NCBI GenBank assembly: GCA_008933995.1
Contig: WARS01000007.1
Coordinates: 4,094,230-4,158,229 of the forward strand
DNA from: Datnioides undecimradiatus
Taxonomy: Eukaryota > Chordata > Actinopteri > Lobotiformes > Datnioididae
Direction: 5' to 3'
Length of the DNA: 64,000 bases
Below, piece after piece: positions 12,301 to 25,568 of the stretch. The position numbers were made by a program, and so were the translations under genes. Below the pieces are notes generated by a model. The model was not told the origin of the DNA, made no database searches, and saw only the letters and a program-made list of their open reading frames with translations. The stretch's first letter is position 1; each line of letters begins with the position of its first letter.

Positions 12301-15300
12301 GTGTGACCTTTAATGATTCAATGAGGTGTTTTATTTTCCTATAAATGGCTAAAGTTATATAAAGCAGTGTAGGAAGTATAATTCAAAGCACAATTAAAAA
12401 TGATGTAGAATAAGAATATATACTCAGTTCTTTACATTTATTTGATTCAGTACTGATGGCCAGTGAATTTGTCTTGAGAGATTTTCTCAAAGATTAAATC
12501 TTGCCTCAGCCATGATATTTAGATAAAGACATGATATTTGCTCTCTTAAAAAATAGAATATAAAATTCCTTCAAAGGTGTAATGTCATCTTTTGAATTCC
12601 AAATATCAGTCCAAAAGCACTTTAACTAAAAGCTGCACTTTTGTTCTGCTGCTTTGTTATCACTTGATGTAAAGGGACCATCTCTATCCATGCCTTTGGT
12701 GAAAAGTGACAATCATGGATCCCTGCTTAAAGAATCCGATGAGCTGCAGTTACACACTCCCGACATGTGTCCATTTTTGGCTGCTTCTCAATGAGGTGAC
12801 CGTCTGAGGTTCATCTTCTGTATATTAGTGCTAATGCCATATAATCAGGTGTTCTGAGATACCGGTCTCACTGAATTTTGTGAAATGAGCTCAGAATTTG
12901 AAATGCAGATTTCATCCTGCGGACATGAACAGCATAAACGAAGTCTGTTACGTTTTATGTGAAATTCAGTAAAAAAGTGTAATGTTCAATGTGTCATCAT
13001 CCATTAGGATTTAAAATGTACAGTTCATTCGTAACTAACAGGCTATTTCTAGTCATCCAACAGGGGACATTCAGAAAATGAGCCTTCTGTCTGAACAGAT
13101 GATTATGACTCCGAACCATCTGAAAAGTAATGTGAGCAATCTCTTTGAATTTACACCATAGGTGGCACTCAAACTGACCGGACCAATGCTTATGCCACAA
13201 CAGAGTGTGACAACATGAGGGTTACATTTGAATACATTTAAATGAATGACATGTTCTCATTACATTGGCCTTGATTTGACCTGAACATAGACAGGTCATT
13301 GTAGCTGGTCAGGTCATTGAATGAAATGTTTGTATCTTATATTATCGATTATTATACCTCAACCCTGGTGAATACAGTCTTCTTCTTTTTTACCTTTGGG
13401 ACTACTCTGTGGTGTGGAAGCAGAGCTCTCATTTCATGGCTTTGTGCTCATTTCACAGCATTTCATGAGCGACAACATCACTCTGACTTGGTACTGTATG
13501 CTCCTGTGTTTTCTGTAGTAACAAAATGATCTACTGGATGTCAGTGGTAAAAACCTCATAACAAATTGAATTTCCGGGAAATAGCGTCATACTGCAGAGC
13601 TTAAAGATTCAAAAGCTGAGTGAGAATTTGATAATGTGTCTAAAATTAGTGACCATAATTTAAAAGAAAAATCTATCTAAACTCTAATGACATAAATAAA
13701 TAAATAATGGTGCAAATGTTTCGTCTGTATTGATAACAATGTTAGTCTACTGTTTGTATAATAAAAAATGGGTATATTCATTTTTGTTATGCTTTTTGTT
13801 CCCCTTAAAGACGCATGCTGGTGCCAACAAATCATTTCTATCCCATATTAAAGAGCTCTGTAGTTTTAACAGCATAGCTCAACAATCAACCCTCAGTCAG
13901 ACCCAGAAGAAAAACAATAAGCCAACACTGATGTGAATTTGGTCATATTTTGTATTAAAGTGACTGTATTGAGCAACAGCAATAACACAACTCTTTACTG
14001 TCTCCAGTCTGAGCATTATATTCAATGTGACAGTAGTCAGCATTGTGTTACTCCCACTCCAGTGGTTAACACACAGTATTCGGCATCTTCCAGCTTACTT
14101 TCATAGAAACAAATAACTGCACAGACAGATTCTGAAAGAATTTGGACAGCAAAACAAACCCATGCTTTGCTAAATGAATCATATTAAAACATATTTTTGC
14201 ACACTGATCCTAGGACAAATGCAGCATTCCATCTGTCACAGCTTCAGACTTCCTGCTTTAAGTGTGATAACTGCTCTAACTCAGATTTGTGCACATAGTT
14301 TTTGTGTGCATTGACAGATTATTAATGCAGTTTCAGGTGTGCTCACCTATAATTAGTTCTAAATTACATAGGTCGTTTCAGGAAATGTATGGAAATGTAA
14401 GGACCTGTAAAATAATATGTTAATGACATGAATGGAATGGAAAGGGAGTTTCCTGACCCTCTATAGACTTGAAAGGTGGCTGTAAAAAGCTGTAGATTCC
14501 TCCCTGACAGGGAACAGCAGCTGTGGTCAGCTTGATGTCAGTTGCATTGGATTCTTGAATTGAACTTAAATTAAATACAAGATTATCTTTTCAGAACATC
14601 TGTGATTGCACAATGTCATGCTCCTATTAGAAACACACTCTTGAAGTCTTGAGGTGAACATCTGACAAGGAAGTCCATAGTCTGAGATTACATTCAACCG
14701 CTTGACTTTATACTGTGAGATGAAGCTGGAAACAGCTGAAAAAGCTAGCCAGTGGTCATGCTTAAGCTAGTAGATATTTGGCTGTGGCCAAACATGATCT
14801 GTTCTCGACCCTCTCTGCAGTCCATCTATACACTCTTTAGTTTCTAAATACCCATATTTTTCCAGGATATGGCTAAAAGCATGTGTCAGTGCTTCTGTCA
14901 AAATCACAATCCTCACAGGAGCATGAAAGCACAGCAAGAAACAGTGTATTCAGCCATATTTTGACCACAGCTGCTTTTCTCTGTCACTCAGGAGAGTACA
15001 AACAGAAGCTGAAAGTTTGATGCAAAGGCTATTTGATTTTCAGTGGACAATCAGCAGTCGAGGGCTACAGGAGGTTGAATTTAACAAGCGACTTGATGAA
15101 AGATGATGTGGACTGTTAAAAAAGATCTACTGTTCCTAACCCTAACACCCAAAAGCAACCTTATAATTTGACTTGAGCTTTGTTTATTTTATTTTTTCAT
15201 GTGCTTTGAAGAAATGATAAATAGTCCACTGGTCAGAACCAACAGAAAACTAGTTCTCATAGGACTGTGGCTATAAATTTGGATGTGATAATCATATCCA

Positions 15301-18300
15301 GGATGAAAATCTTTTCAGAACAGTGAGAATGAAGGTGGGACTCATCTTGACAAAGTGTATGTGCATATCTGTGGTTGTGCAGGTAGAGTGATGTGAATGT
15401 ATGCATTCTGAAAAAGACATTCCGGGTTGCTGTTTTGTTTTGCCTTCTGTTTGCAATCAGAGCTTTGGACTGGGAAATATAGAGATGTTAATGTTTGGTT
15501 ATCATTTGAAATTAATTGAAGTGAATAATGAAAATGTGAAAAGGTGTATATTTAGATAAATGTAATGTAATACACTGGTGTGTCCTATAGTCCTGTAGTG
15601 TAAGACTTTAAAAAAGGACGTTTTGTACTCTAGCACTTTCTTTATGTGTACTGTATTACTTCATCTTCTACATGTACTGTATGAATATTCATTACTGGCC
15701 TTGTAATGTTTGAAACAATGCTACATTTAGAAGTGGTAACCAAGAAAATAAAGTTTTAGAGTGTATGCATGCCAATGGTTGGGTCCCAGTATAATAGGAA
15801 AACAATATGAAAAAATGGTGCTATGTTACATTATATAAAGGTGCTTCAATGGACCCCAGCTGAATGCATGCAAAGAGGAACTATCAAAAGAAGAAAAAAA
15901 GAGAAAATTGATGTCCTACTACTGTTCTCAAATAGTGCTGCTTCCCAAAGATGTCGGAAATTTGGAAATTCCAACTTTCTATTTGTTAATATGCAACAGC
16001 CCTTCAAGTTAGTACTCTAACTCTGTTGTACGATTCAGAAATCTGACCACATGTCAGCATTCTCTGAAAACTTGACCACATGGTGTTACTTTCACCCTGT
16101 TGTTTATCCTCCAAACGTATGTTTAGTGTAAGTTTGTCGGGAAAGAGCATTTTAAGTTGGACAAAGAAAGTGTAAGTGTTGTCCATGTTCTTCCCTGTTT
16201 TATTTCCTGAACTACATCACTGGAACACATGGAGCTATTGCTATTGCGATCTGTTAGCTGTGAATTTCCAACTGAAGACTAGAAATGGAATGCATCATAG
16301 GTGGCGGATACCCTACCTGATCACAAATAGTGAAGTCTAACTGTAAATATAGTCATTACCAGCCTCCTCGGCTCTCAGATCAATCAGAACCTGGATCAGG
16401 TTATGATCATGAGGGTAACATAAACTAACAGTGTATCCAACTTCAGAAACAGTCGGTCATGAGGGGGTTTCTGTGTAAGTGAAAAGAAAATGTCATGTCT
16501 ATTTACAGTTACACTGCCTTTGTGACAAAGGTCTAGAGATCTATAGACAATCTAATGACATCATTTTGTACTCTTATTTCTTCAGATGTTGATGTGTTTG
16601 AGTATTTTTTCATGTAGCAGAGTCTTAGGACAGCAAAGATGAATACAGTTTTTGAAAGGTCAAAGTTGTTTGACTTGTGCTGATTGTTGATGGAAAACAA
16701 TTTGGAAAAAGAAAATATGTTTGTTTATTGGTTGTATTGATCATCTATCTTTTTTGTTGTTCATTAAATGTTTTACAGGATTATAAATGCTTTCATTTGT
16801 TTTCCATTTTAAGAGTGCGGGCTGTACATCTGTGGGCTTTCAACACTGTACTTTGCTAAGATGTAAAAAATAATGTGTCAAGCTTCTGCTTGATCGTAAA
16901 ACATATATTATCACAACATATATCGTACACTTATTCAAAACCAAGCACAACTTTAGATTCTGTCCATCTACCATATTGTCAAATTATCCACTGTTGTCCA
17001 TAAACAGTTAAAACATGTGGATGAACCACACTGTTGCAGTAGGTGACATTTTCCATCATCGCCATTAGCAAGTATAATTCTGAAGTATTTATGAATTTCC
17101 ATTTTATGTACCATCAGACCTGGTATATCCAGTCAACCCAACACAGAAGCTTTGATCCTGTGCAAGAAGTCTTGGTTGTTAAATAGTGACAGGCTGTCAG
17201 CAAAGTGGCAGGGGCATTTTGAGATTCAAACTTGAAAACTTGGACTAACCACCAATCAAGTGTCCATCCCAAAGCACCAGTGTACCTATCCTGAACCTTA
17301 CAATCTATATAAAGTAATAAAATCTTTGGGACTATAAAGAAGAAAGGAGCGCCTTGGTACTTGAATGGTTACAGCATTTGGTGCAAGGTCACATGGTTGC
17401 AACTGTCATGCAACTATCCTCTTCCTTTATCCTGACCTCTGTCCACTCACTGTCACTATCTTACTCTGTCCACTCACTGTCACTATCTTACTGATAGTGA
17501 CAGTGAGTGGACAGAGGTCAGGATAAAACACCCAAATTCCTCTTATAATTACTGATTACTGATTGATTGGTCAGTGAATGATTGACTGTTTGACCTGAGC
17601 TTGAAGAAGAAAAATTGAGAGCTTTGGTTTTTCTACCAAAGAAAACAAAACAGATATTTAAAATGCTTTTAAGTGCAACAGTATCATCCTCAATGATGTT
17701 TCTGCGATGGACTACAGAGCAGAAGATGGATTTGTTGTTAGACAAAAACCTGTGCTAGGAGTAAGGAAAGGAGAAGAAACTACAACTTTCTTCATATTTA
17801 CATTCAGAAAACCTGGATTTTGGAACTTCTTAATGCTCATGTCTGATCCCTTCCCCCAAATCCACCAAAAGTGTACTCTGGAAGTTACCCCCTGCCTTTT
17901 CAGCTCCTGAAGCAGGCCTTATCAGCAGTCGCTTGATCAGCACTATCAACTATAAGAGTTCCTGGCTACAGAGGAACCCAGAAGCCTCCTAGGGCTGTAG
18001 TCACCAGTGACAATGGCCCCTTTATTTCCTTTTGCAAAGCTGAAGCCATTTAAGTGCAGTTTACAGTGTAAAAAGGGCAGCAGTGGTATGGAATATGTAC
18101 TTTTTCAACAGCATTAAATTTAACTAGAGTTGCCAAGACTAATAAATACATGAATAAATAAAAACATTTTTATCTTTAACTTGGAAAAATTGAAAAATAG
18201 AGGCGATGAAGGAAATAAAAAAATTGTTTATGTTTATGTTTCCTCAAATGAATCTGAGGGTTTGGAGTATTTTCAAGTCAAGTCATGTCATTTCATACTG

Positions 18301-19130
18301 ATATACATAGCACAGCACCACAAATAATATTTGAGAAAAAAAGAGAAGAAATTTCAGGAATAGCAACTGAGGAGAGGTCGCTCTCTCAGGATGCACAGAA
18401 TATTTCAACAAATACAGTTAATAGTGGCTTATAAAACACAAGTGAAGAGAATGGATCCAAGAGAACACTGAGTGAAGGTGTTCACAGGTGGATGCAACCT
18501 GAGCCATGCAAACACCTGTCAGCCATGAAGACTGGGGAGGGGACAGATCACACACAGAAAAGGCAGCACAGCAATTACACAGACAGTACAGACAAATAAA
18601 CATATGTAGACAACAGAAAGAGAGGCGTGATGACATGCTGAACCTCAGACTTTTGTTTTTTTTAATATACATCTCACTTAATATCTAATGTTTTTAGATT
18701 ACAAAGTCAGCTTTTCAGGACCTGTGTGTTTTCTCAGAGCATTTTCTTGCTAATCCACCATTCAAGGTCCAAAACCTAATACTGCACTTCATCAGAAACA
18801 ATCACTAAATCTGGACATTCACGGTTTCACTGGAAAAGACGGGTATTAAAATTTACATTTAGAGTTAAGTCTGTGTTTAAGTAACTTACAACTATAGTTG
18901 TCAGACCAATGGAGAGGAGGGAAATGTAGTATGTATGTATGTAAAGTATACATTTATATAAAATGTAAATACAGAAGTATCTGTAGCACAAATTCACACT
19001 GCCTTCAGTGTCTTTTACCCTGTCAGGTTTTCTATCCATCCACTGTTCAGTCACATTAGTGCAATTAGTGGAACAAAAGACATGTATTGTTCAAGGCAGT
19101 TGCATCAGTGTCAGGGATTTCTCTCTCACA
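9303..19130. other. Long purg-slc38a9 spacer, including purg 3' UTR
   Basis: Nearly 10 kb of AT-rich sequence with only short ORFs and no protein I recognise on either strand. The purg 3' UTR must occupy the start: AATAAA occurs at 9908-9913 and 10202-10207, and the PUR-family tendency to long 3' UTRs leaves room for later sites. The only strong structure seen is the inverted repeat at 17426-17527. Conserved non-coding elements may be present, but a cross-species alignment would be needed to show them. Confidence 0.55.
17426..17527. repeat. Perfect 35-bp inverted repeat with a nested tandem copy
   Basis: The left arm 17426-17460 (TTTATCCTGACC...) is the exact reverse complement of the right arm 17493-17527. 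The 32-base spacer contains a second, direct copy of the inner 27 bases (17438-17464 repeated at 17465-17491), so the right arm can pair with either copy. The second pairing leaves a loop of only five bases (17488-17492). No ORF or element end is attached. Confidence 0.9.
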
Positions 19131-19133
19131 CGT

Positions 19134-19183
19134 CACACACACACACACACACACACAGACACACACACACACACACACACACA
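19134..19183. repeat. CA microsatellite upstream of slc38a9
   Basis: About 50 bases of CA with a single G interruption, directly upstream of the CpG-containing first-exon region of slc38a9. Confidence 0.95.
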
Positions 19184-19199
19184 GTAGGTGGCAGTAATA

Positions 19200-19523
19200 C
19201 ACTGTGAAGTTCATTGTAAACCGACGGAGGAAGCGTCCATCCACAGCGAAGAAGAAGCTTGTCGCCAACAGCACAGCGAGCCGAGCCGCATACTGTCCTT
19301 TCAGGTAGAAACGCACTCAGTCCAGCTTTTACTTCCTCTGCAGCCGCAGCTGTCACCTGTCAGCCGATATTTAGGCTTATCCACGTTATATTTAGTATTT
19401 CAGCATCCGCCTTGTTGACGTCTGGATTTACCTCACGTGAGTCCAACTGCAAACATTTGTGAGTAACGTTTGCTGACACAGGGGACCGAGATGATCTGAA
19501 GCCGCTGGAGGGAGAAGGAGGAG
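19200..19523 (+). promoter_or_regulatory. slc38a9: Probable slc38a9 promoter region and non-coding first exon
   Basis: A GC-richer, CpG-containing stretch ends in a good donor (GAG followed by GTAAGG at 19524). No long ORF begins in it. The next exon (about 22150-22289) carries the start codon after an in-frame stop, so a separate 5' non-coding exon is expected and this is the best candidate. No TATA box is evident. The transcription start cannot be fixed from sequence. Confidence 0.5.
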
Positions 19524-21429
19524 GTAAGGATGTTAACTGGCTTTGCTACAACGCTAACCGCGCTAAAACGATGGCAGGATGCCGAATTATCGGCTGTGAA
19601 GCCGTTTAACTAGTGACTGTGTGTTGTTCATGGTTACAAGTCAAGGTACACTCGGTAACAAAGGGAACAGAAACTCGTCATACGCTAAGAATCCATCTTT
19701 TGCTTAAGTTAGCTAAATCTTTGTTGCAGACTCAGCACTTTTTTGGTCTGAAGAGGAGAACGCTTGATCACCATGGAGGTCAACACCTCGGCCAATCTCA
19801 ACGTTCATGTTTTCCTGGCTTTGTTGCTCTGTACCGGGGTTTATTTGGGTTGTCACGTGCCACCTGGCGTGACGTCTGCGTGTGAGGTGATTTAATGTCA
19901 CTGCTGAAGCAGTAACTTAGTTGGTTTCTAGATGCCAGGCTGAGTCATTACATAGACTTGATGTCCAAGTGTTACTGAGCAGTTTCCAAAACTTGTGCCG
20001 CTGACCCTCATCTCAGATCTACACATATTGTCAGGGCTGATCAAATATGAATTTAAAACACTGCATCAATGCAATGTTTAAGCAGTGAAGCACAATATCA
20101 CACTTAAAGACGGTTCTCTAGATATATTTGCACCTTAATGGCATGTAAATTAGATTTCTAATTATAAATATAGGAAACATCAGCACACAGCAAACGTTAT
20201 TTGGTCCTTAGCAGCTGTTTCTTCTTCCAACATTCTGAGAAAGGCTTGTGTTCTTTCAGACAATGATGGCAAGTGGAAATGGACTGGGATTTATATAGCA
20301 GACGATGGCAGCAAAAGGCTCTTCCCACTGCAAAATGGAGCCACTCGTCAAGCATTCAGGCCCGTACCATTCTCTTGGGATATGCCACACTTTGACTCAA
20401 CCACTTTTTAAAATTATAGTGAAGGATGACTCATCAGATTACAGTAACAATGTTTTTTTTCAGTTAGATTTATTTTTGTAATGAGGGTCTATGCACTGAA
20501 ATGTTGCCATAATGAGCCTTACTATGTAATTCAATGAATTGCTCTTGCTGACAGTCTGATCACATCCTGCATTGACGTACTCAGTCATGTGAGTTGAGGT
20601 GAATCTCTGTTCCTGTTGAAACCTCAGCCAGTTGAGCAGTCTGTGATGGAACCTCTTAACATTCACGCCCAATAAACAATCAACCCTCTTTCAAAGTCAC
20701 TCAGATATTTTATTCTGGTCCTTGTGATGCAAAAATAAAATCAACTGGACCTGTTCAGCATTATGATACACATCACAGAGCACAGATTAATTGCTCATGT
20801 GGACTATACAGTGCACCTGGTTAGAAACAGCTGCAGTAACTCTACTTATGTCTGAGTGCATGTATAAGCGTATAGCTTAATTATATCATTAGACTAACTT
20901 AAGAGAGAGCATGGATGAAGAATTCATGAATGTCTGGATTTTGGAACTGAACACACAGTCAAACACTGACTTTGCAATTTAGAGTACTGACTGGAGGACT
21001 GTGGACTTGTTTTAAATCAAGAGCCCAGTAGGAGGAGGACAGTATGAGTGTCATCTGTATGTAACCTGTGTGCTTTCATTGCTGAACTTCAAGAAGAAGG
21101 AAGGAAGGAAAGTTTATTTTGGTCTAGAGGTCTCTGCATTGCTGTTTTGCTTGCTGGACAATGAAGGACAATGATTTTATATTGTGTGTGAGGGAGGAAT
21201 TGAGCCAGTTTTCTTTTTATCTGTTGTAGTGGAATGCCTTAATATGTTCAATCTTCCAGGCTCGCAAGTTTAATATTTAAATTTAATTTTATGCCAAGTA
21301 GCTCTAGAGCCTGGAATCAGCCATGTCTGTTGATTGAAAAAGCACCAGGAAATAAACTAAAAAAGTAAATAAAACACCATAAAATACAATCCACACACAG
21401 ACAGCTGCTGATCATCACGAAGGATGCTA

Positions 21430-21575
21430 ACATTCACACACCCATGGAACAGCCATCGGGAGCAATTTGGGGTTCAGTGTCTTGCCCAAGACAGCTTTAG
21501 CATGCAGCCCAGAGGAGCTGCGGATCAAACCATCATTCTCTACTGGGTGGACGATCTGCTCTACCTCTGAATGCC
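21430..21575 (-). repeat. tRNA-derived SINE fragment
   Basis: The plus strand shows GCAATTTGGGGTTCAGTGTC and TTGCCCAAGACA, then a Box B/Box A-like end (GCTCTACCTCTGA). This is the reverse of a tRNA-headed SINE common in fish genomes. It lies in the first intron of slc38a9 and is diverged. Confidence 0.6.
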
Positions 21576-22191
21576 AGCCTTCAACCCTAATATGATCTGC
21601 CTATAATTACTCTCCTTCTTTTAAGAATGAAGCAGTATCAAGTATCATGAGTTTGATCAAGAAGATTCAGCATTGTTTTGTGTTATTTGTCACTACTAGA
21701 CCCTGATGAAAATGACTTAAAGTGAAAATGATACATAAAGTGGTATTTTGGATTTATTGAAGAGCGTTTTAGATGTTCTGATTTGTTCACACTTGTCTAA
21801 GAAGCCCTGCTTTCTGACATTACTTTTTCACCAAGGCTGGATTCACCCCCAGACTCCAGGGGTCTGCATAACTCTCAGGTCCATGATGTAACTAATGGGA
21901 ACTTTGTTCAGAGTGCAAAAGCATAATACCAGCTGAAATGATAATCGGGCCCTGTATCAAATTCTTGTATTATTATTCATCTTGTATTTTTATCTTACAT
22001 TGATGCACAATTCTAAATGAACTGGTGTTTAAATGTCCCCAAATCTCCACACAACAAACCTGAGGTCATTGCACCAAAGGGCTGTACGACACAAACAATT
22101 TATTGTGGTCACTCTGTGATTCATTTTTGACATATTTCCTCCCAGACAGGTGATGAGAGTTGAGAGGCTCTAGCTACAAGTCAGAGATATC

Positions 22192-25100
22192 ATGGAGGAC
22201 GACTGCAGGCCTTTGCTGAGTTCAGAGCAGCCTGGAGAGAGCTACTCGCACAGAGGGTCCACAGACTCATTGGATGTCAAGGCTAAAAGGTAGAATTCAC
22301 TAAAACAGTACCACCAACATCATGTAACTGTTACATATTGTTACATACACTAAGTATGAGTGTAGAGTCATAATTAAAAAAGGAATGCTGCACATGCAAC
22401 ATGACATAACATGTGAATAGACTGGCATGTTTCATCAACGGTATTCCATGAAATCTCACATGCTTTGCGATTTAGCATTGCAGTAAGAAATTTAAAGTCA
22501 CGGTAGAGTTTGTTCAAGTGCAGCCTCTGCAAATGGTGCCAAATTGCACAGTAACATAAAAACATCTGACTTCTGGTTTGGTTTAGCATATTACAGTTAG
22601 TACATCTTTGTGAAATGTACAACAAGGGCCACTGCCTTTAAGTGAGTCTTTTTGACACAGCCAGTCCTGAGATCTATATCACCTGCCCACTTCTAATATG
22701 TGCACCAGGTTTTATGACAGTTTTCATTAAAAATATGAAACCATATGAAACTTCCTGTTTCATGGCGAAATACTGAAATTGAAATAAACACAAAATGCCG
22801 TTTTTAAAAGATGATTTCATTTATATGAAGGGAAAAAGCTATCCAAACCTTCATGGCCCTATGTGAAAAAGTAATTGCCCCCCCATGTGATCAACCACAT
22901 GTTTTGGAAAGCTGAGTTCAATTTCACTAGCCACACCCAGGCCTGATTCCTTCCAGACCTGTTCAATCAAGAAATCACTTAAATAGAACCTGTCTGAGAA
23001 AGTGAAGTAGACTAATAAGATCTCTAAAAGCAGCACGTCATGCTGCAATCTAAAGAAATTCAAGACCAGATGAGAAACAAAGTCACTGAAATCTGTCAGT
23101 CTTGAAAGAATTACAAAGCAATTTCTAAGACCTTTGGACTCCATCAAACCACGTTGAGGGCCATTATCCATGAATGGAGAAAGCTTCTAACACTGATGAC
23201 TTACCAGGAGAGGCCCGCCTACCAAAATTACTCCAAGAGTGTATCAACCACTCATCCAGGAGGTCACAAAAAAACCCAAAACAACTAAAGCACTGTAGGC
23301 CTCACTTGCCTCAATTAAAGTTAGTATTCACGATTCAACAATAAGAAAGAGAATGGGCAAATGGCATCCACGGGAGAGTTCCACTGCTGACCAAAAAGAA
23401 CACTTGATGATCCCCATCATCAAGACGGATGAAATACTGATGAGACAAAAGTTTTTTGGAATTTTTGGAATGTGTGCACCCCATTACATCTGGTGTAAAA
23501 CTAAAGGAGAATGTCCGGCCATCAGTTCCTGACCTCAAGCTCAAGCGCACTTGGGTTATGCTGCAGGACAATGATCTGAAACGCATCAGTACGTTTTGGA
23601 GAGGCCCCCCCCCCCAAAAGAAATCATCATTTAAAAACTGCATTTTGTGCTACTTGGGTTACCTTTGTCTAATGTTAAAATTAGTTTGATCTGAAACATT
23701 AAAGTGTGACCAATATGCAAAAAACAAAAAATCAGGAAGGAGGCAAATACTCTTTTGCCGCACTGTAGATGTCTTCATCTACATCCATTTACACACATTT
23801 GATGAAATCTCAATGAAAAAAGTTCACAAATTATCATTAAGGTCTTTTGTGGAAATTGTTTCGTCTGTGATGTTAGATCTGTCTTGTGATGTTACATATG
23901 CCTACCAAATTTCACACCTGGAGGTGAAAGGTAATTTCTTTGAAATTTGGAGGACTTACGAGACTGTGCCTGCTTTTTATTTTGTTTGTTTGTTTGTTTC
24001 TGGTGTTGGTTTTCCCACCAGTTATTTTTGAAAGCATTTGCTGTAACTGCAGCACACTGACACATCGGTTAGTGACACAAGCATTATGGCGACACTGGCC
24101 AATGATACGCTTCACTGAGATGTGCAGTTACAGTTGCAATAAGACGTCTGTTCTTCTTATAGCACAGTAACAGTTTAGTACATCATGACATGACATTCAA
24201 GATCATGACTCCCTTGCATTTCACTGCACATATGTGAGTATGTGAAGAGTAAATCCCTGAATTCTAAATCCATATCAGACTTTGGGCTACCAGACAATAG
24301 TTAGAGGGATCAATTCATTGTTGGTTATAGTCTGCTGCTTATGGGATTTGTTGATAATAAGCCAGTCTAACAAATAAGCTGCTCTCTGCTGACAGACGGA
24401 TTGCAAACACACCTGCAAGTAGTCACATAACAGACTGTAACTCTGGCAACTCTGTTCTGGTAAAGTCTGGTGTCTCACAGCATAACTCAGTTTGTTCACT
24501 CACAGCAGTCGTAGCTAGCAGCTGCTACTTCTTTGTTACCAAGCTGTTCTGTGTTTCTCAGCAGCCGCTGTCTGACATGGCACCTTGTATATATTAACGA
24601 AAATCCTTTAATCATGCTTTATGTTGCTTTAGCATATGACCGTCAAGCACATGAAGGCTTTTTTGTATTTTGCCTACGTGAAATTGAATTGAAGTTTCTC
24701 TTAAATATCAGCCTTGGTGGAAAAACAAAACAAACAAACAAGCAAACAGAAAAAACAATAGTGCCAATAAATAACATTTTACACAAAGCTCAGATGCAGG
24801 ATGCTGAACTGAGCTGACACTGTCCACATATGTTTTATTCTAACGGTGTTAGCTGAATAACAAAAAAGGGGTTTTCCACAAATTAGACTTCCTAGAATTC
24901 TCTTGACAAGCACATACTAAGATGTGTGCTGTGCGTGTGTTTGTGTGTGTACGCACACACACCTGCCTCTCTCTAGAAGTTTGTGTGAAATTTAATTCAC
25001 TTAGGTATTTCACAGTGACTAACTAGCTCTATAGCAGATAAAGCATTACAGGCGCTCCCAGTCTTCTGTTTGCTTTAGTGTGCATGAATTCCCTGCGCTC

Positions 25101-25505
25101 TATAATTCAAATACTAGGAATCTGTTTAACTACTTTATGTTTCAGTCGATTGTTCTCAACAGTTGCATGTCTAGAAGATTTTAGAAAAAAAAAAAGCAAA
25201 AAATGACCATCACTCACTGAAAACGCTCAGGGTCACATATACAGATGCCCACAGTCAAAAGCTGTGTTAAAGATATTAAATTTAGAATTATATGAAACAG
25301 GGGGCATCAGATTTAAATGTTGAATATTGCTAAAAATGTTTTTTTCTGCTCCTCCCAGACCTTTCTACGTAGAGCCCAGGAACATTGTAGACAATGACCC
25401 ACAGGAGAGAGTTTCTGCTGAGGCTGCTATTCTCAACAGCAGAGTGCATTACTACAGCAGACTGACAGGCTCCTCTGATAGACTGCTGGTAGGTCCAAGC
25501 ACTAA

Positions 25506-25568
<63 letters not shown>

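Noticed and set aside
22851..23643. Minus- and plus-strand ORFs of 70-106 codons as possible small genes
   Set aside because: They lie inside the decayed Tc1/mariner element and do not read as intact transposase.
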